This document shows positions 57,822 to 64,000 of a stretch of DNA of 64,000 bases, piece after piece; the stretch's first letter is position 1; each line of letters starts with the position of its first letter. The stretch is from Mageeibacillus indolicus UPII9-5. GTDB taxonomy: Bacteria > Bacillota > Clostridia > Saccharofermentanales > Fastidiosipilaceae. Both the position numbers and the translations under genes were made by a program. Location of the stretch: the NCBI RefSeq assembly GCF_000025225.2, contig NC_013895.2, positions 868,001 to 932,000 on the forward strand, in the 5' to 3' direction. Below the pieces are notes generated by a model. That model did not search any database, had not been told where the DNA came from, and saw only the letters and a program-made list of their open reading frames with translations.

Positions 57822-58520
57822 ATGGCAAAAGGTCCACACATACTTATCTGTGACGATGATCCGGTTGTTCATGAGTCTTTGTCACTATATTTCGATAATG
57901 AAGGTTTTAAGCATAGTTCCGCTTATAATGGCAGTGAAGCGATTGAGCATTTTCACAGTGACAATCCAGATCTTATAGTTTTGGATATGATGATGCCTGA
58001 GATGAACGGCGTTGACGTTTGTCGTGAAATTAGACGTATGAGTAATGTCCCTATTATCATGCTTACAGCTAAAAGTGAAGAGATTGATAAAGTTGTTTGT
58101 TTGGAAATAGGTGCCGACGACTATATAACCAAGCCTTTCAGTGTACGGGAGGTTGTCGCCAGAATCAAGGCGGTATTGCGCCGCATCACTGAAACCCCCG
58201 TAACCAGTTCCGACTGCTTAAAGCTGCCTGATCTAGAACTCACTCCCTTTAACTACCAAGTTAAAGTGCGAGGTGAAGTCGTTCCGTTCACACCTAAAGA
58301 ATTTGAAATACTTTATATGTTGGCCAGCAACCCCGGCAAAGTCATAAGTCGCGAGGATATTATGCAAAAAATTTGGGGATATAATTATGAAGGTGACTTA
58401 CGCACAATCGATACTCATGTCAAGCGTATTCGTCAAAAAATAAATGTTGACAATGCCAAGTGGGCTTTGTCAACCGTATACGGATTAGGTTACAAATTTG
58501 AGACTGTCGGGAAAGTATAA
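57822..58520 (+). CDS. OmpR/PhoB-family response regulator
   Basis: 232 residues. Receiver domain with acidic pair CDDDP, phospho-acceptor Asp55 (VLDMMMPEMNG), Thr in MLTAKSEE and Lys in YITKPFS; C-terminal winged helix (FTPKEFEILYMLASNPGKVISREDI, key part LYMLASNPGKVISRE; TIDTHVKRIRQKI). ATG with CGGAGG. It overlaps the histidine kinase gene by 23 bases. It resembles PhoP/WalR-type regulators, but the stimulus and regulon are unknown. Confidence 0.95.
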   Translation: MAKGPHILICDDDPVVHESLSLYFDNEGFKHSSAYNGSEAIEHFHSDNPDLIVLDMMMPEMNGVDVCREIRRMSNVPIIMLTAKSEEIDKVVCLEIGADDYITKPFSVREVVARIKAVLRRITETPVTSSDCLKLPDLELTPFNYQVKVRGEVVPFTPKEFEILYMLASNPGKVISREDIMQKIWGYNYEGDLRTIDTHVKRIRQKINVDNAKWALSTVYGLGYKFETVGKV

Positions 58521-60453
58521 ACTGTCGGATTTTCGCAAAAGTTTTGTATTAAGTCGCACATTTATTCTTCTGATAATGGCGATTGTATTTTCGGCTGTCC
58601 TGATTTTGGTCTGGTACAACTTTATGAACCGCCATTATCACAATCGTGCGATCATTAATGAGTTGACACAAAAAGCTCAGGTTGTCGGCCGGGAAACTGC
58701 ATTATATGAGAACGGCACAATTTCAGCTGATGCATTCAACCATTTTTTGCGCACGGCACCTGATCTGTTGCAGACAGGTATTGCCATGGATATGAACAAG
58801 GACGTCACTTGGAGCACGCCTCGCCGCCCCTCAAACGCAAAATGGTCACCTGAGGATCTATCTTTGTTGAATAATCATATCGGCACATTCGTTGACTCAA
58901 TTCAAGCTAAACAAAAGGTTATTTTCACCACTAAACTCGGCAAAGAAAATAACGGCGACACCGTAATTTGTGTCGGGGTACCAATTTTATCAATCACCAA
59001 AGATGACCGCCCGGAAGAGGTTTTAGGCGGTATATATGCATTTCGCTCCATGGATGATTATCAAACATCATCATCACCAATTATAATATCTTTTTTGGCC
59101 TCGTTTTTACTTACCTTAAGCATGATGGCGTTTCCAGCTTATTACTATATAACTTTGATTGTCCGCCCTCTGTTGCAGATAAGAGATGTGGCCAAAGGAA
59201 TTTCTGACGGTGATCTGTCAAAACGAGCAGAAATTAACAGTCAGGCGGAATTTGGCGAGCTGGCCACATCAATCAACCAGATGGCCGATCATTTGCAATT
59301 AAACATCGCCGACTTGGAAGCCGAATCCAATCGCCTGCAGCAAATACTTAACGGGTTGAATGAGGGAATCATAGCCTACACTGCCAAATTGCATTTAGCG
59401 CATTTGAACCCTGTCTTTCGAGAATATTTTTCAGAATGTCAGAACCTGGAACTCGGCAGTTCTATCAACGATTTACCGGTAGAAGATATTCGGGAAGCAA
59501 TCAATGAAGCTGTAGCGACCGGAACAACTCAATACATTACAATTTCAGTCGGTGAACTGTTGTTGTTCGGGCAATTGCTGCTCCTGCATAGTGCAGACAA
59601 AACTTTCCAAGGAGTAGTAGGTCTATTCCGTGATGTCACCAAAGAACAACAGTTAGAGCAAACACGGCGGGACTATGTTTCAAACGTTTCTCACGAATTG
59701 AAAACTCCCCTTACAGCTATTCGTTGTATGGTTGAACCGATTATCGATGGTCTAATCAAGGATCCAGACCGTTTGCAACGCTATTACCACATTATTTATG
59801 ACGAAGTATTGCGGATGGCGCGGTTGATTGACGATATGCTTGAGCTTTCACGTTTGCAATCTGGCAAAGCAGTTATCGAGCTAGAGCCTTGTCAGTTGCA
59901 AACTTTGCTTGAAAATCTGTATGCCAAATTTTCATCTGTAGCCAAAGAAAAGCAAATTAACTTTGCCTTAGAATTGCCTAACTGCAATCTGCCTTTAGCA
60001 TATGTTAACCCAGATCGTATCGAACAGATAATCTACGTATTTTTGGATAATGCCAGCAAGTTTACGCCTCCCGGCGGAGACATTATTTTGCGAGCAGCCC
60101 TCAAAGATGATCGCATAATAATTGTTGTACAAGATACTGGCAAAGGTATCGCAGCTGAAGACAAAGCACATGTTTTTGAACGTTTTTACAAGGCCGATAA
60201 ATCGCACGGTTCCATAGGTACAGGTTTGGGGCTTTCTATTGTCAAAGAAATAACAGAAAAAACCGGAGAAAAAGTGTGGGTCGAAAGCGAGTTGGGGCAT
60301 GGAGCGGCTTTCTACATCTCAGTTGCCGTCTATAACAACCAAGATGCTTGTCCGATCGACAAACCATTGTCTGGCTCTGGCGGAGCGGCAAATAAAATTG
60401 GTGCCGACTTGTCCAGCCATACATCATCTGACGAAGCAAACAATGCTGAATGA
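58498..60453 (+). CDS. sensor histidine kinase with HAMP and PAS domains
   Basis: 651 residues: TM1 (about 20-42), an extracellular sensor domain (about 43-195), TM2 (about 196-218), HAMP (about 219-270), PAS (about 275-385), HisKA with His399 in SNVSHELKTPLT, and HATPase (DNASKFTPPGG, DTGKGIA, GTGLGLSIV). Layout as in PhoR/WalK kinases. The only usable start is TTG 58498, inside the response regulator gene with a weak upstream site, so coupling is likely. No phosphate-transport genes adjoin the pair. Confidence 0.92.
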   Translation: MRLSGKYKLSDFRKSFVLSRTFILLIMAIVFSAVLILVWYNFMNRHYHNRAIINELTQKAQVVGRETALYENGTISADAFNHFLRTAPDLLQTGIAMDMNKDVTWSTPRRPSNAKWSPEDLSLLNNHIGTFVDSIQAKQKVIFTTKLGKENNGDTVICVGVPILSITKDDRPEEVLGGIYAFRSMDDYQTSSSPIIISFLASFLLTLSMMAFPAYYYITLIVRPLLQIRDVAKGISDGDLSKRAEINSQAEFGELATSINQMADHLQLNIADLEAESNRLQQILNGLNEGIIAYTAKLHLAHLNPVFREYFSECQNLELGSSINDLPVEDIREAINEAVATGTTQYITISVGELLLFGQLLLLHSADKTFQGVVGLFRDVTKEQQLEQTRRDYVSNVSHELKTPLTAIRCMVEPIIDGLIKDPDRLQRYYHIIYDEVLRMARLIDDMLELSRLQSGKAVIELEPCQLQTLLENLYAKFSSVAKEKQINFALELPNCNLPLAYVNPDRIEQIIYVFLDNASKFTPPGGDIILRAALKDDRIIIVVQDTGKGIAAEDKAHVFERFYKADKSHGSIGTGLGLSIVKEITEKTGEKVWVESELGHGAAFYISVAVYNNQDACPIDKPLSGSGGAANKIGADLSSHTSSDEANNAE

Positions 60454-60520
60454 CCTTAATGGACTAACGAGTACGGAAAAATCAGGCCGATCTTACGAAA
60501 TTGAAAATGAGATAGAAATA

Positions 60521-61396
60521 ATGGCAGCAAAAATTAGAATTAATAAATATATTGCCGGTTTAGGCATCGCTTCTCGACGAGCAGCAGATGAACTATTGGC
60601 TGACGGCAGGATAACAATCAACGGGGAAACTGCCGGTTTGGGGGAAATGGTTGATCCACAGTCAGATAGAATTGAACTTGACGGTCGTCCATTAAAAGTT
60701 GAATGCGCGCCTTTACCTTATGCGCCTTACGGTAAAGCATCTCCTCCCCGCTTAACTTCAAAAGATGACAATCAGGCGACGTCCAATTATCCCCAACGTG
60801 TTTATATTGCCTTGAATAAGCCGAAGGGTATTGTCTGTACTACCGATTCGCGTGAACCGGAAAACATAACTGAATACATGAATTTCCCTATCCGTATTTT
60901 CCCGATCGGAAGGCTTGATAAAGCTTCAAGTGGCTTGCTTTTGCTCACCAACGACGGTAGTATTGTCAACCGAATATTGCGGGCACACAACCACCATGAA
61001 AAAGAATACCGCGTAGAAGTTGACAAGCCGCTCACTGAGGCAGCTTTGCAAACTATGCGTACCGGCGTACCAATTTTAGGGGTTGTAACGCTTCCCTGCC
61101 GCATCAAGCTGCTCAATCCGACAACTATGACAATCATCTTGACCCAGGGGTTAAATCGTCAAATCCGTCGCATGTGTGAATATTGCGGCTATAAGGTAGT
61201 AAAATTGGAACGTCGCCGGATCATGAATATAACTTTGGGCAAAATGCCCGTCGGAGCTTGGCGATATTTAACTTACCCAGAGTTAAGTCAGTTAGATGAG
61301 TTATTAATCGGCTCAAGCGAGTCCGCCTCCCTTCAGCAAAAAATGTCAACCGTGCAAAGCAGGAGTTCAGGCAATTCAGGCGATTCAGGCAGCTAG
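60521..61396 (+). CDS. rluF: RsuA/RluF-type pseudouridine synthase
   Basis: 291 residues: S4 domain (RINKYIAGLGIASRRAADELL, key part ASRRAADELL), then catalytic IGRLDKASSGLLLLTNDG and GLNRQIRRMCEYCGYKVVKLERRRI, which fits RluF (23S rRNA U2604) better than RsuA. I start at ATG 60521; an ATG at 60443 overlaps the kinase stop. The last about 20 residues are a Ser/Gly tail encoded by degenerate 9-bp repeats that continue past the stop in another frame. Confidence 0.9.
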   Translation: MAAKIRINKYIAGLGIASRRAADELLADGRITINGETAGLGEMVDPQSDRIELDGRPLKVECAPLPYAPYGKASPPRLTSKDDNQATSNYPQRVYIALNKPKGIVCTTDSREPENITEYMNFPIRIFPIGRLDKASSGLLLLTNDGSIVNRILRAHNHHEKEYRVEVDKPLTEAALQTMRTGVPILGVVTLPCRIKLLNPTTMTIILTQGLNRQIRRMCEYCGYKVVKLERRRIMNITLGKMPVGAWRYLTYPELSQLDELLIGSSESASLQQKMSTVQSRSSGNSGDSGS

Positions 61397-61434
61397 GCTG
61401 TTCAGGCGATTCAGGAAATTCCGCCAGTTCAGGG
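61364..61434 (+). repeat. degenerate 9-bp tandem repeat at and beyond the rluF stop
   Basis: About eight units of the type (A/G)(A/G)TTCAGGC, one of which (61400-61407) is only eight bases long. The rluF stop TAG lies in the fourth unit (61391-61399). In the shifted frame the repeats still read Ser-Gly-Asp/Asn-rich to a TAA. Confidence 0.75.
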
Positions 61435-61501
61435 AATTAAGCAATATCGTCAAATGCTGAATTTACCGAAACTTAGCTTACATTTATTAACGAGGAATAC
61501 C

Positions 61502-62461
61502 ATGGGTAAACTTTTTTCAAAAACTGACCGAAGGAAACGTGCTTTACTTATAATCAACTATAAATCAGGCAAAGGCGGAAATACGTTTGCCTTGGGAGCC
61601 GTAATTAAAAGTCTTGCTGAATTGCCATATATTGTAACTTTGATGCCTCCGCAATCAGCAGCCGATTTACGCACCGCTCTGCCGCTGATGCTTCCGGATT
61701 TTGATTTGATTATCGCTTTGGGAGGCGATGGTACAGTTAATATAGTTATCAATGCTTTGATGAGTTTACCACCGGAATTTCGAGTCCCTCTCGCTATTAT
61801 ACCTGCTGGTACAACTTGCGACTACGCCCGCACTTTAAAGATATCGCTAAATCCGACCAAAGCGGTTCAACAGTTGGCAACAGCCAAGCCTTTAGCCATA
61901 GATATAGGACAACTTGGCGAACGTTATTTTACCTATGTCGCCTCATTCGGAGCCTTCAGTGATATTTCTTACACTACTCCCACAGAGCTGAAGAAAAAGT
62001 TGGGGCACTTGGCTTACATAATCGAAGGTATAAAGGGGTTGTCCAATCTGACATCCTATGACTTTTCCGTAACCGTCGATGGAGTTGAAATCAATGGACG
62101 GTTTCTGTTCATGGCGCTCAGCAATAGTCGTTCAATTGGTGGGTTGCTCAAACTTTCCGATCGACAAGTAAACATTGCTGACGGGGAATTTGAGTTATTG
62201 CTAATTCGCGATCCGTCATGGCAATTCATGCGAACAGCAACGATGGCCAAAATTTTGGTTAACATACCTAATGGCAACGATGATGCCATTTTTTTGCACG
62301 GTTCTTCTTTTCACTTTCGCTCTGAGCAGAAAATTCCTTGGACCATTGACGGTGAATACGGCGGTCAATTCACCGATGTCGCAGTAAAAATTCATCACCA
62401 AGCAGTAAAAATTATGATTCCGACTTCATTTGGGCGAAGTTCAACTAATATTGAGGCGTAA
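61502..62461 (+). CDS. diacylglycerol kinase family lipid kinase (YegS/BmrU type)
   Basis: 319 residues of the DagK-catalytic fold: IINYKSGKG, the nucleotide motif GGDGTVN, and PAGTTCDYART in place of the PxGTxND motif. Membrane-lipid phosphorylation is expected, but the substrate is not defined by sequence. ATG 61502 with CGAGG upstream; a start at 61454 lacks a site. Follows rluF after a repeat-bearing gap. Confidence 0.9.
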   Translation: MGKLFSKTDRRKRALLIINYKSGKGGNTFALGAVIKSLAELPYIVTLMPPQSAADLRTALPLMLPDFDLIIALGGDGTVNIVINALMSLPPEFRVPLAIIPAGTTCDYARTLKISLNPTKAVQQLATAKPLAIDIGQLGERYFTYVASFGAFSDISYTTPTELKKKLGHLAYIIEGIKGLSNLTSYDFSVTVDGVEINGRFLFMALSNSRSIGGLLKLSDRQVNIADGEFELLLIRDPSWQFMRTATMAKILVNIPNGNDDAIFLHGSSFHFRSEQKIPWTIDGEYGGQFTDVAVKIHHQAVKIMIPTSFGRSSTNIEA

Positions 62462-62467
62462 GGCGAA

Positions 62468-64000
62468 TTAAGATGTAATCCACCTAAAATGGAACATATT
62501 AAGTGGGAAATAAACTGAAGGTAGTATCTCAGTGGTCTTTCCGGCTTCAATCAGCTGAATACGCGTGGTGCCAACATTTGTCTCAGCCAAGGTCCGACTT
62601 GTGGCTGTTGTTTTTTTGTCGATGAACGCTTTGTTAGAGCTTTCCGTCGGCGTTGTTACAGGCAGGCAAGCCGTTATGAATAATTCCTTACCGGCATTAA
62701 TAGATACAAACTGAGCAATATCCTGCGCCAATGTGCGTTCCGGGAAGTTGTGCACTGCTGAATTTAGCTCCTTTTCTTCATTTCCCACTTCCGGCAAACT
62801 AACTTCCTTAAGTAAATTGTTTTCACTCAGATAAAGCAGTTTTCTGCCGTCAGCCGTAAAAGAAAAGTCGCCGTTTCCTTGCTTGATCTTTTTTCCAAGT
62901 GATATAGGACGGTGAAAAGCACCATTTCGGTAGTAAAAGATATAGAACTCATTGTCAAGTGTGCGCGCATAGCCCAATCCGGCTGCTCCATCAGGCAACC
63001 GCTTTTCTCCTTTGCTACCGTCATGTGCCAACAGCTTACTGCCGGTATTGTTAATTAAACGGAAGCCCCACTCCGCTATTTTATGGCCGATTATGACTGG
63101 ATGACGAGCTTTACTCGAATAGTCAGCATAATAAATTCCGGTCTTGTCTTTCCCACCCTCACCACAGTCATAAAACAAAAATCCGTATTCTCCGACAAGC
63201 AGACCTCGATCTGATGCAATATCAGTATTTTCTTTCCTGTTCATCGCATCACTTTCCGCTTTAGCCCACGGCCTGAGTTGCTCAACGAAAGCCTGCTCGC
63301 CCGATTTTCTGTAATACAATAAATCATCATTTTGTTGCATAAGCAAAGGAAACAAACTTTTATTTTTATATACATTAAGATCGAAGGTTACAGACCCATA
63401 CTCATAATGATGCGAATAAATGATATTTTCCGTTGTTTGAAGCAGACTGCTATCTGGCCTGTCGCTCAAGCGCACCAGTTTATTGGCACCATATGCCCAA
63501 ATTTCCGCATCGCTCTTTAATATGTATTCATTGCCAGAAAGATTGCTTGAAACCTCAAGCTTGCGCAATTCCTTAGCGGCTAATGCGATAGTCAAAATTT
63601 TGCGCTTTTCATAATTGCTTTCGCTGTCTTGTCCACCTGTCTTACAAAACTCAATTTGTAAGTTATTGTTACCTGCAGGGCTTGTTGGATTTAACAATAG
63701 CAGAAGCCGGCCATCTTCGCTTATCGACAGCGGCAATTGGCGAACTCTTCCTGCATGGCTAAACAGCACTTTACCTCTAATGTCTTGCAAAATCACCGAA
63801 AAACTGCCCTCGTCACTTTTCTTTACACAAGCAAAGTATTTGCCTAGACTAGAAATTATAAAACTGTCGCGTTCAACGTAGGATGCAGCCAAATAGCTTC
63901 GCTTGGCCGTCGTGTCGTAAACGTAATATGATCCGTACACAACGCGGCCATCATTGGCCGTTTCTTTAAAATAATACAAGTACTCTCCATCTGAACTCCA
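62468..64000 (-). CDS. beta-propeller-like protein, N-terminus beyond right edge
   Basis: The frame is open to the last base (511 codons including stop), so the true start lies outside the window; the ATG at 63979 is not a credible start. Repeated strand-turn units of the type SSDGEYLYYF, ISEDGRLLLLLNP and FTADGRKLLYLSENN occur through the sequence, as in TolB/WD40-like propellers. No enzyme motif is visible. A secretion signal, if any, would be outside the window. The family is not recognised. Confidence 0.7.
   Translation of the reverse strand, partial: WSSDGEYLYYFKETANDGRVVYGSYYVYDTTAKRSYLAASYVERDSFIISSLGKYFACVKKSDEGSFSVILQDIRGKVLFSHAGRVRQLPLSISEDGRLLLLLNPTSPAGNNNLQIEFCKTGGQDSESNYEKRKILTIALAAKELRKLEVSSNLSGNEYILKSDAEIWAYGANKLVRLSDRPDSSLLQTTENIIYSHHYEYGSVTFDLNVYKNKSLFPLLMQQNDDLLYYRKSGEQAFVEQLRPWAKAESDAMNRKENTDIASDRGLLVGEYGFLFYDCGEGGKDKTGIYYADYSSKARHPVIIGHKIAEWGFRLINNTGSKLLAHDGSKGEKRLPDGAAGLGYARTLDNEFYIFYYRNGAFHRPISLGKKIKQGNGDFSFTADGRKLLYLSENNLLKEVSLPEVGNEEKELNSAVHNFPERTLAQDIAQFVSINAGKELFITACLPVTTPTESSNKAFIDKKTTATSRTLAETNVGTTRIQLIEAGKTTEILPSVYFPLNMFHFRWITS

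Overview
The window looks like chromosomal core DNA from a fermentative, anaerobic Clostridia-type Firmicute. It is moderately AT-rich, with AGGAGG-type ribosome sites and frequent TTG/GTG starts. Supporting marks are a type A RNase P RNA, the SCIFF peptide and maturase pair (a Clostridia hallmark), pyruvate formate-lyase, a PPi-dependent phosphofructokinase, MurT/GatD, sortase B, an endonuclease-type MutL and TrmFO. I cannot name the species. No phage, plasmid, CRISPR array or complete insertion sequence is visible.

Layout: 1-2431 holds the end of comEC and holA. 2457-6439 is the pyruvate formate-lyase locus: a TGTGA-N6-TCACT operator, pflB, and an activase fused in frame to a complete Crp/Fnr-family regulator. 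6545-9508 holds a SEC-C protein, asnS and radC; 9640-11927 holds asd and, divergently, a Xer-type recombinase. 11959-21717 (minus) is a repair and tRNA-modification operon read SDR, mnmA, miaB, mutS, mutL, miaA, a divergent Hfq-like Sm protein and a small membrane protein. 21840-25000 (minus) holds srtB and murT-gatD; 25149-28655 (minus) holds rpsD, rpsO, pnp and tRNA-Pro(GGG). A sodium-coupled amino-acid transporter follows on the plus strand.

30661-46830 (minus) is one long array: comM, dprA, topA, trmFO, queA, tgt, a hypothetical gene, yajC, the SCIFF peptide (short, 7 Cys), its radical SAM maturase, dnaG, rpoD, trmK, a Nif3-like gene and rnpB. From 47078 on come ychF, a putative lipoprotein, a polA-coaE operon headed by a GNAT gene, a Yip1-like membrane protein, ssrA (tag ANKNYSYAAA), the PPi-phosphofructokinase, a two-component system, rluF, a lipid kinase and a partial beta-propeller-like protein running off the right edge.

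The most unusual element is the PflA-Crp fusion together with the operator upstream of pflB. The enzyme that activates Pfl carries a DNA-binding module whose recognition helix keeps the Crp R-E-x3-R pattern, and the pflB promoter region has the matching palindrome, which suggests built-in feedback between enzyme activation and transcription. Other points worth a second look are a possible AUC start for rpsD, an Hfq-like gene lacking the usual RNA-binding residues, a seven-Cys SCIFF precursor, a terminator directly in front of murT, and a frameshifted repeat tail in rluF.
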